A stretch of DNA of 64,000 nucleotides from assembly GCA_050084515.1 (NCBI GenBank), contig CM114273.1, positions 16,244,001 to 16,308,000 of the forward strand, given 5' to 3'. The stretch comes from Blasia pusilla. Its lineage: Eukaryota > Marchantiophyta > Marchantiopsida > Blasiales. The notes below the pieces were generated by a model. The model made no database searches. It worked only from the letters and a program-made list of their open reading frames with translations, and was not told the DNA's origin. A program made the translations under genes and the position numbers. Positions 24,397-34,533 of the stretch are shown here, piece by piece. The first letter of the stretch is position 1. Each line of letters opens with the position of its first letter.

Positions 24397-24721
24397 CTTT
24401 GATCTTGATAGATGCTCGCTTCGATCTTGGTGGTCCTCCTTGCCTGCATATGATCGACTTTAGATTGCTAGTCTTCTTCCTCTTCTCCCAGCTTTATATT
24501 TGTCCCTCTATTGGGAGTATGCTTACTGTCCCTATCAAAATGGTACAGAGTTCTGCCTGTCCTATTCTCTCTGTATATGAGTACCAATCTTACTCGGAGT
24601 AGGAAGTAGCTCTCGTAAACTGCTCAGGTGTAGTTTCAGCTTGTGAGAAATTGCTAGAGATCTCACGCGTAATATGCACGAGTTTCAGTTTGTAAGAAAT
24701 TGTTAGAAATCTCACATGAAA

Positions 24722-24736
24722 CCTGCTCTGATACCA
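24722..24736 (-). other. Primer-binding site of copia element
   Basis: On the minus strand TGGTATCAGAGCAGG begins immediately after the 5' LTR. It is complementary to the 3' end of initiator tRNA-Met, the usual copia primer. Confidence 0.92.
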
Positions 24737-25007
24737 TGAAGTTTATTTCAGCAATTCTGCTGAGCGAAATTAAATGGTCACAGCCATGTGAAGAGTTTTA
24801 TACATGAGTTAACTGCTCGTTTGTATGCTGTTTGATTGGAGCCTAACTCGTCTATGCAGCGTTTACGTTGCACCCAACTTGCCTTGCAGCGTTTACGTTG
24901 AAGCCTGTTTGTTTACGGTGCAGCGCCCAACTTGCCTTGCAGCGTTTACGTTGAAGCTTGTTTGTTTACGGTGCAGCGCTCCTTGTTGCCGTTTACACAT
25001 TCCAATA
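24737..25007 (-). repeat. 5' LTR of copia element with internal 54-bp duplication
   Basis: 271 bp against 217 bp in the 3' LTR. The extra 54 bp is a tandem repeat of the unit containing CAACTTGCCTTGCAGCG and TTTGTTTACGGTGCAGCG. A TATAAAA lies on the minus strand at about 24803-24797. The duplication arose after or during insertion, since the two LTRs are made from one template. Confidence 0.93.
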
Positions 25008-25400
25008 GAATGAAGAGATTTTATCTCCCAAGATGTGGAGTTACTGAATTGGACATATATCCACTTCTCCAAGCGTCTTTCAACCGTAGGAGGGACTTCG
25101 TCATGTCATCCAAAATTGCATCCCCGAAAATGAGGAGTGTGTAAGTTAAAAATTGGCTACATAAAGCCATAAGTCGAGGAACTGAAGCTTTGCTTCTCCA
25201 ATTGCACTTGCCTCACGTTCTTCTTTAACGCTAAGTGATGAAGTTGTCGTGAAACGTCTCAGGCTGGGAGCTAGAGTCTCGAAGTTCACTTGGGAGAACC
25301 ACCTTCTAGGTGAAATGAAGGAGGACCATCCACATTTAAACACTCACATGTCTGAAAAATGTTGCAGTGAGAGAATATACACTTTAATAGAAAACTCATT

Positions 25401-25439
25401 GGGAGGGGACATAAGGGAGGCTCCCTTATGTCCCCTCCC
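25401..25439. repeat. Perfect hairpin, 19-bp arms, 1-base loop
   Basis: GGGAGGGGACATAAGGGAG is followed by one G and then its exact reverse complement. Nothing codes through it. It is one of a cluster of perfect inverted repeats between 25.4 and 35.5 kb. Confidence 0.97.
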
Positions 25440-26176
25440 CTAGCTAAAGAATAGCGAAATAGAGCTACAATATCAGCCACACCAATAGAACTATGGTTAT
25501 TACTAAGTGGGTCTCCAACCCATTTCTCGACCGGAGATGATGGCAACAATGCGCTCGGGGGTTGCATGACCATCATTCCTAGTGATCAAAGCGTTGGCTC
25601 CTGAAAATTTCAAGACTTTGGTGTAGCTCTTAACGGAGACCGCTAGCGTTTCAGGCCATTGTCATCAGCTGAAGACGATGAACGTAAAAAGTATGGAGAA
25701 CACCGGCTCTTGATTGCGCCGTGGTCCTTTGCTAGTCATCACGTCATCTATTATCTCCTCCGAATCATCCCCCTCGCGCACACTTGGAGCTGTTCCAAGC
25801 CCCTGCGCTTCAAGTTCCTAATCGTTTGCCCAGAGACTACAGACGAGCTCATATCTCGGAAGGAATTACTAACTCCCAATAGGTCAATTGCCAGTGGCTA
25901 TCAATTTTAACTGTTTTAAACTCGTAGTAGTCTCAACCGAAGATATGTCAGCAACCGCAGGACGGACTGTGTACTTCTTCGCAGGATGCACCCTGTGAGT
26001 ACAGAAAGCATACCATTCAAATTCCATGCAGTATGCGGTTCCATGATTACCTAACGCGTAATCACACACAAACCAGTTTCCACCGAAAGTTGAAAGGAGC
26101 TGTGGGCTTGGAAGGTGCCCAAATCCAAGATGAGGAGAAAGTCGTTGAAGACCATCACACCGGTTGGGATTCCTTA

Positions 26177-26204
26177 CAATATTGACCTATCCAGGTCAAT
26201 ATTG
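26177..26204. repeat. Perfect hairpin, 12-bp arms, 4-base loop
   Basis: CAATATTGACCT, loop ATCC, then the exact reverse complement. Confidence 0.95.
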
Positions 26205-26354
26205 ACGGAGCCTAGACCTGGAATCTTGTGATGCAGGGACTATCTGTCTTATTCAAAACATCCCTACTTCTGAGCTCTGAGGATATTCGTCTTCACGGTA
26301 ACTGGTTAGCTAGTAAGAGGGCTTTGCATTTTCTTTCAAATCCCTCTTGTTTCT

Positions 26355-26429
26355 TGCTTGATGGTTCTCACATTTCCTGGGTCCCCTTCCTTCATGCTTG
26401 ATGGGTTCTCCCATCCCCTGGGTCCCCTT
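26355..26429 (+). repeat. Two-copy tandem repeat, about 40-bp unit
   Basis: TGCTTGATGG...TTCTC...CCTGGGTCCCCTT occurs at 26355 and again at 26395 with few changes. Confidence 0.85.
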
Positions 26430-26912
26430 GTTTAGTGGTTCATGAGATCTATGTTGCCGTTTCGAGAAATCAGGCTTTAGCAACGGGTGAAAGTCATTTT
26501 GACACCCGTCTTTAGCTGAAGCACGGAATATAATCTAAGCTTCCTGCGTTTTGAGATGATTCTCTCAATATCACCAAAATTCTCATGATTCATAAGTCCA
26601 TGCCGTCCACGCTGACTGTCAACAGAGCACTACGAACGCAACGGAACACGTACCTTTCATGGAAACCAGTCCCATCAGAGTAGCATCTGCAATAACTACA
26701 GCCGATCCCGCCTATCACGTGCTTCGGGATTACCTTGGCTCCAGTGGCTGAAGTGAAGTTCCCTGATTTGACTTTCTGTCTGATTCCCATGCGACAAATT
26801 CTGCCGCCCAAGTTTTTGCGCACGAAAGTTTGCAGCAGTTTGATGGAGCAGAGTACAAGGAGGTAACCCACCACCGTACTCTGAGACCATGAGAGTACCT
26901 TCCGCCATTGTA

Positions 26913-27014
26913 GCAATGATCGAAGTAGAAAAGAACAGAGATCATCAAAGCCGGTGTCATGACGATGGCGATATAGGCAGGCGATGCTTGTCCTGCTACA
27001 CCAGTGGCACACAA
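26913..27014 (-). pseudogene. Boron/bicarbonate transporter (BOR) exon fragment
   Basis: The minus-strand segment SPAYIAIVMTPALMISV followed by LFYFDHC matches, as I remember the family, the plant BOR (HCO3-cotransporter) segment with the pattern P-YI---PA-MI-VL-YFDH. That segment lies in a membrane helix of the borate exporter. A possible acceptor (GGTGTAG) precedes it. The conserved residues that normally follow the DH are not found and no other BOR exon was recognised nearby, so this looks like a gene fragment or decayed copy. The match is short (about 24 residues), so chance or a different transporter is possible. Confidence 0.4.
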
Positions 27015-27080
27015 TGAGACGTTATGAGTGAAGGAGGTAAATTTTCAACTGTGCGAAAGACCAGTCGCATCCAAGTTGGA

Positions 27081-27132
27081 ATGGATACAGTGTCATCGAG
27101 TGTATGTTTAAACTCGATGACACTGTATCCAT
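27081..27132. repeat. Perfect hairpin, 21-bp arms, 10-base loop
   Basis: ATGGATACAGTGTCATCGAG plus T pairs exactly with its reverse complement at 27112-27132. Pairing nearly continues outward with a one-base slip. Confidence 0.97.
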
Positions 27133-27519
27133 CCAAAACGCTCTAGTCAGATCGAGAATTCGACGAGTCCACAAGTTCGAAACAATGTAGCATGTCGGGT
27201 TTTTGCCGTATGCATTGTCATACAAAATTTACCACTGTACGGTACTAGAATAATCCTTGCAGACGCATCTTAGTCTCGACAAATCTGTGCTTGAAAGACA
27301 GCACCAGAGCTGCTGTCTCGGAAACCCCGAATCTCATCAAGAACTGGCCCTAGAAGACGGAGTGAAGAATTCAACTTAATGCGGTGGAAATCAGGGCGGG
27401 CTGACAGGAATTGATAGCCCGTCGAAGATGGAGATTCCTCACTCTGATGATAGTGTGCGTATCGCGGTGTCCCGGAGTCCCGGACAGGTTCCAGGTCGGC
27501 CGCACTCGGTGGAGGGCAC

Positions 27520-27551
27520 TCGTAATCTCTACGCCGACCTAGAGATTACGA
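27520..27551. repeat. Perfect hairpin, 12-bp arms, 8-base loop
   Basis: TCGTAATCTCTA, loop CGCCGACC, then TAGAGATTACGA. Confidence 0.95.
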
Positions 27552-27910
27552 TTGTTGAGCTGTAGGAGAGCCAAGTAGACAAGACAGAAAAGCGGTTAAA
27601 TCTGGATCGCCTACGCGATGAACCTCGACAAGGAGTGTTGAGGAACGAAGCTGGGACAGCTGACGGATGATCAGTTCACTTGTCGGCGATGACGGACCGA
27701 TTCTTCCACGAGAAAAGTTTCAACTCATTTTCGATTTCAGATTATGTACCATTTCAGTATTGTAAATGATATTGTCATTGATGCAGTCAGAGACAAATTT
27801 CATCACAGTGATCAGTCAATCACAGCCATGGTTCGGACGAACTGCTTTCAACCAGTTTCGCCTGGTTCTTGGCTTTGGAAATTTCAAGTCCCGTTCAGTA
27901 ATAGACTCCA

Positions 27911-27985
27911 TTAAATGGAGAGGATGAGAGTTAAGATATTAAAGATATGTTGGTGCATATCTTTACTCTCATCCTCTCCATTTAA
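27911..27985. repeat. Long hairpin, 21+9-bp arms with one 9-base bulge
   Basis: Outer arms 27911-27931 and 27965-27985 pair perfectly. Inner arms AAAGATATG and CATATCTTT pair around the loop TTGGTG. The left arm has an extra TAAGATATT, which looks like a slippage duplication of the inner arm. Confidence 0.95.
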
Positions 27986-28115
27986 GCCAAGGCTCGCAAG
28001 AAAGGTCGAATAGACTAACAAATGATAACGAATAGATTCATGGGCTGCAAGCTTTACAAGCTAGGCGTTTCGAGGTAGAGCGCTCGATCATAATTTCCGT
28101 CCGTGAAATTATGCC

Positions 28116-28568
28116 TTGGGGAATCGACGACTCGTGTACGAATCGATGCTGCACCCGAATCATGGATCGTACTTTGCGTATAATTTACATCGAGAAGAAG
28201 GAGGCAGGGGAGGAGCAATGAGGACCCGGTATCACAAAATAAGATGGAGATTTTTAATCCAAGCCCTGAGCAAGCCAGAAGCAAGGCCTCTGCACCACTC
28301 GTCTCTGAAGTACGAGAGGCGTCCCATCATGTCGTCCGAACCACCCCATGTGCCTTCCCATTTTGGGATCGGAACATTGGTTCTCCTATTAGGAAGCTTT
28401 CTCGCTACCTGTGCCGGATGTCACACAGGTTTCGCGCTTTCATCGACGGGATCTCCGCTTCCACTGTTTTCTTTCGAATCCCCAGATCCCGAGAGTGGCT
28501 ACGCTAGCGATTCTCCCCAGCGTGTGGCTCCAAGAGTCCCAGAGTCCAGAGTCCAGAGTCCAAAGTAA
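28116..28568 (+). CDS. Unassigned 150-codon frame with one hydrophobic segment
   Basis: The frame contains a candidate membrane segment (GIGTLVLLLGSFLATCAG) and ends in a run of short AGAGTCC tandem repeats at 28527-28560. An overlapping minus-strand frame at 28610-28798 is also coding-like (DGMTFAVGEYLAKLVEDSG). Neither is recognised. I cannot tell whether either is translated. Confidence 0.15.
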   Translation: MGNRRLVYESMLHPNHGSYFAYNLHREEGGRGGAMRTRYHKIRWRFLIQALSKPEARPLHHSSLKYERRPIMSSEPPHVPSHFGIGTLVLLLGSFLATCAGCHTGFALSSTGSPLPLFSFESPDPESGYASDSPQRVAPRVPESRVQSPK

Positions 28569-28799
28569 GCAGATGTGTGGGTCCGTCCGCAGCCACTCCG
28601 CACTCGGTTTCAGGTGCCGGTTCCAGAATCTTCTACAAGTTTCGCGAGATATTCTCCTACTGCAAACGTCATCCCATCAGCAGACACGGCCACCTCTACA
28701 TTTCTATTGGTTGGCTTCGTAGTGAGCCTAAAGTACGCAAGGAGAGGCTTAACTTTGTGATATAGATCTTTTTCCCCGTGGGATGCACTCAAGTTCACA

Positions 28800-30977
28800 A
28801 ATGGAGAATATAGTTATTTTCCCCCTACGTAGATATATTCACTCTATTGTAAAAAACATCTCAAAAGAGGAAAAAAAGTAATAACATTTCAAAAGAGGAG
28901 AATATAGTTATTTTTTATACAGCTATAATATATGAATAGTCATAAAATTTAAATTAATTTTTTTTAGTAAGTGGCCAATCTAGACCAATACTAACTTGAC
29001 CCTAAAAAACTTGGCCCGGAAAGTAATGAAGGCAATTTAGGAAGAAACAAATGAAGCGCGGGACTTCAAGCCTGCCTAAAAACGTATTTTCAATTACTAC
29101 TAAAAATTTGAAGAATCTGCAAAATAACTTGTGGATTCGACAATTGTAAGGGTCGTAATGAATATATTTTTTATTTTCATTGATAAAATAATCTATGATT
29201 ATTTTATCTTTCAATTAATAAAAGAAAATCATTCATTTTGAGCCAAATTTGTTTCAAAATATTCTTTAGAAATCCTTTACAATGAAAATTTGAAAATTAA
29301 AAATTAAAAAATTCATTCTTACAATAAGAATGAATTTTCACTATATTATTCTTATCTTTTCTCATTTTTTAAAAATAATATGTAATTTCCTTTCCAAATT
29401 TTCCTTACAATCAAAATTTTCAATTTTCAAAATGCTGAAATAAATTTTTAATTTTTAAAATAAAAATTCAATCCAATATGAAAGAGGTTCGTATTTCTTC
29501 GTAAATTTTATTTTAAAAATAAATAAATCTGATAGAATTACTAAAAAATATATTTTAACTTAATATAGGAAAAATCACATGTGGTGCTCATTGGATCCCT
29601 AGGCCACATCTAATAATATGGGTTGTTAATAGTATGAGTTGTACACGAATTATACCAATGAGGAATGGATCTAAATATTGGATATTTACATAAGCGTCGT
29701 TTTTTTTTCTCGTCGTTTAGACTATCCACGTGTATCTCACACGTGTTTAGTAATCCATTACGGCCTCCCCCTCTCAAGGTTGCACACTGGTGGTTACGGC
29801 TTTTGGTTACGGCTTTTACTGATACTAGTAATTTGTTTTCCCGTCCGATGCTCGGGGTGAGATGATTGGGAATGATAGAACTCACATTATAGAAGATGAT
29901 AATCTGAAATTAGAGGACACACGATGAATAAAGTTTAATTTTTAAAAAGATAGAAAATTAAGAAAGATCAATTTTTTTAGAATACATCTAATTCCACTAA
30001 AGACAAAATTTCAAAGATTTTCCTTTATTAATTTTGAAAAAAGAATTTATCCCTTTTCCAATCCCCGTCTCTCAATAAATAAAGATGGATTTTTTCCCCT
30101 CAAGAGGGATTAAATTTTCCCCCAATCTAACTTGAAAGTTAAAAATAAAATAGAAATAATATGTCTTCCCTTATTTTGAAGAATAATTCCTGTCCCATTA
30201 GAGTCCTATTATCCTTTTCAATTTTTTCCCCAAAAGAAAATTTAATTTCCCCTCAAAACAAAACTTTAAATTTCGTTTGTATGAACCTTGAAAAAGTAAT
30301 TTGAAATTTTCAAATGACGAAAGATAAAAAAATTGAAAAAGACTCTAAAGATTTCATCGGGAAGATATTTGAATTTGAGTTAATTATAAAGATATTATTA
30401 TTATGAAAACCTTACCCGTTCTTGTTTTCTGCTTAGTATAAGGTAAAATTAAAAAAGTTCATCAATCAATGGAAATATTTGATAGATGTCTTCCAAGTTT
30501 CTCAACTAGTAAAAAAAATTCATTCATTTTGATCCCAAGTTTGTTTCAAAATATTTTTTAAAAATCCTTCACAATTAAAGCTTGAAAAGGAGATTAAAGG
30601 ACATATTTCTAAAGTAATATGTAATTTCCCTTCCAAAATTAATTTAAAATTTAAAATTTTAGTTTTTCCTTTAAATTTTGAAATCTTAATTTTACTTTCT
30701 AAAATGAAAACAGAAACTGATAATGAAAAAAGGAACTTTTTTTGGAATTTTTTAAATTATTATTAATCTTATAAATTTTTTTAATTATTATTAAAAAAAT
30801 CTTTTCTATTCAAATCCTAATTTAGTATAGGGAAAATTAAACAATAATTAAATGGCTGACATGTTTCACACTTGGCATTCCCGGGAGCATCTTGGCGAAG
30901 GGCTAACGCTTTTCTAGGGCGTGTAAATTATCCACACGTGTGTTTAGTAATTTTAGAATATTTTCCCGTTGAAGCAC
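28800..30977. other. AT-rich desert with an old direct duplication
   Basis: Very AT-rich, with no coding region. The segment from about 29225 to 29760 is repeated in diverged form at about 30520-30955. Shared landmarks in order are TTCATTCATTTTGA, GTTTGTTTCAAAATATT and CACGTGT...TTTAGTAAT. These could be relict LTRs or a segmental duplication, but no terminal motif or coding domain supports a specific class. Confidence 0.45.
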
Positions 30978-31085
30978 GCTGATTTCGAAATTGTAAATTA
31001 CGGAAATGATTTGGATACCTGGCAAGGCCACAGGCTGACTTCGAAATTATAAATGACGGAAATGATTTGGATACCTGGGGAACCT
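30978..31085 (+). repeat. Two-copy tandem repeat, about 55-bp unit
   Basis: GCTGAYTTCGAAATTRTAAA followed by ACGGAAATGATTTGGATACC occurs twice in a row, starting at 30978 and 31033. Confidence 0.85.
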
Positions 31086-31343
31086 TAGCTAATTCTTGTA
31101 AGTCCCACGCATTAAATGGGTAATCCCGAAATTCCCCAGACTTCAAGACAGAAGTTCCCGACTCCCGAAGGTATTTGTCGGGTTCCGCTGAATTCCCTAG
31201 TTCCGTGGCACTGGCATCATCACATAACCCCTTTTCTTCATTGAATCATACGATTTCGTTTTCTCGCTCAAAAGCTGTGCAGGTCGGGGTCGCGTTCTGG
31301 CCTCGAGGGCAGCCGAGCCACGAAGAAACGAAGCCCCACAGTT

Positions 31344-31417
31344 CCGTTTGCTCGTTTCAAACGCGCCGCGCATTCTCAGAGTGGAGAATGCGCGGCGCGT
31401 TTGAAACGAGCAAACGG
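31344..31417. repeat. Perfect hairpin, 34-bp arms, 6-base loop
   Basis: Arms 31344-31377 and 31384-31417 are exact reverse complements without a mismatch; the loop is AGAGTG. The ten bases TCAGAGTGGA occur at the loop (31376-31385) and again right after the right arm (31418-31427). It lies about 170 bp before the first gypsy sequence. Confidence 0.98.
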
Positions 31418-31583
31418 TCAGAGTGGAGTGGCTGTGGCGGAAGTGGCTAGGGTTGCTACATAGCAACCAAAGCCGGAGGTTGCGTCCTCTACGATTGAGG
31501 TCACGATGGAGACTTGGGAGCCTGTGATAGGTCTCAAGTTGATAGGAGGAGAGCGACGGTGAGTTCATAGGTTTCGAGAGGGC

Positions 31584-33880
31584 ATGTCGGTTGTTTTGCC
31601 TTGGTATGAGAGACTTGGGTACGCTGAAGGGTCGGGATACGGATTGAGTTGGCTAGTGATACGCCGATCTTTTTCGACCCTACAAGTATTTCGATATGGA
31701 GCGAGCCTTGATTCAAAGCAGAGTCAGGACTTGTTGGAGGCGGGACTTGTGGAGTTATCACATGGGGAGTATGCATCTGCAGTCATGCCGGCGAAGAAGG
31801 ATATGTATGGCAATTGGACGGATAGGCCGATGTGTGGAGATTACCGTCCTATCAACCGGCTGACGAGGTGAGGTCGGATCGGTATGCCATGCCTACTCTG
31901 AGGAGATCTTTGATGCGGTAGGGCATGCAAAGATCTTGATACTTTAGATCTCGTCTTTGGCTATCATCGACTTCCTATCAAAGGTTGGAGGACAGGGAGA
32001 AGACAACATTCTGGGGGATAGATCGGTTCGGGAGAGATTGCTTGTATCAATGGCGGTTCTTACCATTTGGGTTGAAGAACGCACCTGCGGAGTTTCAGAG
32101 AGTGATGGATAGGATTCTGGCTAGCTTGGATTTTGTACGATGTTACATAGATGATATTCTTATCTTCAGTTCCACGGTTGAGGAGCATGAGCGGCACTTG
32201 AGGAGGTGTTTCGGAGATTGCAGTTACATGGACTAAAGTTACATCCAGGCAAGTGCAGATTCTTTCAGGAGCAGATTGAGTACTTGGGACACACCATATA
32301 CCCGAGTGGGTTAGGCGTTCAGCAGACAAAGGTAGAGGCTATTGCGCAGATTCCACGCCCTACAGATGTGAGTCGAGTCCGAGCATTTCTTGGACTGGCA
32401 AACTTCTATCGACGGTATGTCAAGGGTTTTAGTGCGATCGCAAAGTCTTTAACCTCGTTGACGAGACTTGATCAAGTGTGGTTGTGGGGAGATGATGAGG
32501 AGCGAGCATTTCAGGAGCTCAAGGACAGGTTGACTTCCTCACCCATTTTACAGAGACGTCGCCCATTCCAGTTACATACGGATTGGAGCATGTTGGGTCT
32601 AGGAGCAGTGCTTACTCAGAGGGATGACGAGGAGAGGGAGTTTGTTGTGGCTTACGCGAGCCGATCGAACAACATTGCAGAGGCGAAGTACAGCTCCTAC
32701 GAGGGAGAGTGCTTGGCTGCAGTGTGGGCCAGGTGGGCTCTATTACTACAGGAGTATGAGTTTGAGGTGGTTCATAGGCCAGGTCGGCTGAACCAGGATG
32801 CGGATGGGTTGAGTCGTAACCCATGTCCAAGTCAGAGAGACATCACGGGAGCTCGATGGCACGAAGAGAGTGATGAGGAGATGGTGCCCGGTTGGCATGC
32901 ATCTGCCTATCTTTGTTGGTTGACTATATCAGCTCAACCACAGGTGATGACTCCATTGGTGGGATTGGATGATGAGTCTTTGGATCCGGAGGTTAATGAG
33001 GAGGCGACATGTGGTCGTGATATCCATGATGACGTGGAGGTTGTGGAGTTCTTGCGCACTGGCGTCATTGCGAGTAAAGTGAGTGCTAGGGAGCGGGATC
33101 GGATCCTCCAGAGAGCCAAGAGGTTCAGGTGGGAGGGGACTCACATTTTGCGGGTATGAGGAGATGGTAGGATACGAGTGGTACCTCATCCTTCCCAACG
33201 AGCACGTGTAGTGCGACATGCCCATGAGGAGTTGGGACATTTCGGAGTAAAGCGTACTTATAGCTTACTCCACGTTCAGTATTGGTGGCACGGCATGCAT
33301 ACTGGGGTATAGCAGTTTGTGGCCAGATGTATGGTATGTGACAGAGTGCGAGCATCCTTCAATGCTCCCACTCCGCAGTTACATCCTTTGCCGATTATGG
33401 GTTTAGGTTATCGGTGGAGTTTAGACTTTGCGGGACCTTTGCCATTGACAGAGCGTTATCATAGGTACGTGTTGGTCATGGTGGAGCATTTCTACAAGTG
33501 GATAGAGTTGGTGGCACTACTAGACAAGGCGAGCAAGGGAACAACTTATGCATTTCTAGATCGTGTGCTTAGTCACTTTGGTGCACCGGCGGAGGTGTTG
33601 ACTGACCAGGGTACCGAGTTCAGGGAGAGTTTCAGGCCTTGTGTGATCGGGGCGATAGATCACCACACCACGTCGAGGGATCATCCCGAGGCGAGATGGA
33701 TTGGCGGAGAGAGAGTGCAGGCGGTGAAGAGAGGATTGCGCAAGTATGGCTTGGCGGGGACAATTGAGGGAGTGGGACCTACAGTTGCCATGGTTGGCTA
33801 TGGGTTATCGCTTTAGTCGGCAGGCATCCTTGGCGTCATTTTCACCATACTTTTTCTCTTTGGGAGAGAGCCAGATTTAC
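31584..33880 (+). pseudogene. Gypsy RT - RNase H - integrase, degraded
   Basis: RT starts near 31720 (DLLEAGLVELSHGEYAS, then CGDYRPINRL). It is shifted between 31871 and 31985 and contains LPFGLKNAPAEFQRVM and the catalytic YIDD at 32144-32155. The connection and RNase H follow from 32206 (LGHTIYPSG, FLGLANFYRRYV). In RNase H the sequence jumps from GECLAAVWA to RWALLLQEYEF, skipping about 35 residues including the usual TDH motif, yet the frame is kept. The integrase zinc finger (HAHEELGHFG ... CMVCDRV) begins near 33215 after a TGA at 33157. The core has WSLDFAGP and TDQGTEF, and the region of the catalytic Glu is scrambled by small indels (about 33690-33720). It cannot make active enzyme. 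Confidence 0.92.
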
Positions 33881-33900
33881 GTGCAACGATTCGACGTGAC

Positions 33901-34455
33901 ATGGCGAAGTTGTTAGATCTTGATGATCCAAATGTGTGGGTGCAAGCTTGTTCTCAGAGGGCAGAAGTTTTTCGTAGAGTTATGCCTATGGCCTTTGAGA
34001 ACTTAGCTATTGCCCAGCATAGAGATACATTGAGGTACGCGACCATTCGTGGAGGAGGTTATCGTCCAGGGATTAGGAGGTTTCATCCTGGAGATTACGT
34101 GTATTTACAGCAGGCGGCACCCACAACGCTAGATGTCACTGCAGGGCGCACGATCCTATGTGTGCGCGAGGTATTACCGACCGGAGTCCTCATGTTGGAG
34201 GGACGGGATGGTATGGTTTGGAAGGATCATGTGCGCAATTGTGCGCCATGTCATCTTCCGAACGTAGATGGGACGGTGGATCTGAGCTTGGCAGTGGTAC
34301 CTGCAGGCTTGAGGTGTATGTTCTGCGGATCTGCGAGGGGTGTAGCCACCATGTTGGTATGTGATGGTTGTTCTCGAGGGTGGCATATGTCATGTCTGAC
34401 CCCCCCTCTTGATGTGGTTCCCACGGGACGATGGATGTGTCCGAGATGTGTATAG
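33901..34455 (+). CDS. Gypsy integrase C-terminus with PHD finger
   Basis: This 184-codon open frame continues the integrase. It includes a GPY-like region (residues 55-115: RRFHPGDYVYLQ, VREVLPTGVLMLEGRDG, DHVRNCAPCHLP). A complete Cys4-His-Cys3 PHD zinc finger ends the protein: C139, C142, C154, C157, H162, C165, C180, C183, with the typical GWHMSC and WMCPRC. Plant chromoviruses normally carry a chromodomain at this position. PHD fingers are known to read histone H3 tails, so this module may guide integration to chromatin with a given H3 state; that is inference. All eight zinc ligands are kept although pol upstream is broken, suggesting recent loss of function. The start codon is only the first Met of the open stretch; the natural product is a polyprotein. 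Confidence 0.85.
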   Translation: MAKLLDLDDPNVWVQACSQRAEVFRRVMPMAFENLAIAQHRDTLRYATIRGGGYRPGIRRFHPGDYVYLQQAAPTTLDVTAGRTILCVREVLPTGVLMLEGRDGMVWKDHVRNCAPCHLPNVDGTVDLSLAVVPAGLRCMFCGSARGVATMLVCDGCSRGWHMSCLTPPLDVVPTGRWMCPRCV

Positions 34456-34533
34456 GGTAGTAGGTCATGTTAGAGAGATGTGATATTTTCTATCTGGAGT
34501 TAGGGGGATCCAACTGCCAACTAGGGGGGCGGT

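Larger units (their letters stand above)
20006..25012 (-). mobile_element. Nearly complete Ty1/copia retrotransposon
   Basis: The element occupies 20011-25007 and is flanked by the 5-bp target duplication GAATG (20006-20010 and 25008-25012). It is read on the minus strand: 5' LTR 24737-25007, primer-binding site, one long gag-pol frame, polypurine tract, 3' LTR 20011-20227. LTRs begin TGTTGGAATG (TATTGG in the 5' copy) and end AACTTCA. The frame is broken only by three nonsense codons, with no frameshift seen, so the insertion looks relatively young. An active relative could still mobilise such an element, but this copy should not make full polyprotein. Confidence 0.95.
25013..26912. other. 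No recognisable intact gene
   Basis: Short frames only. Apart from the hairpins and tandem repeat listed separately I see nothing I can name. Confidence 0.35.
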
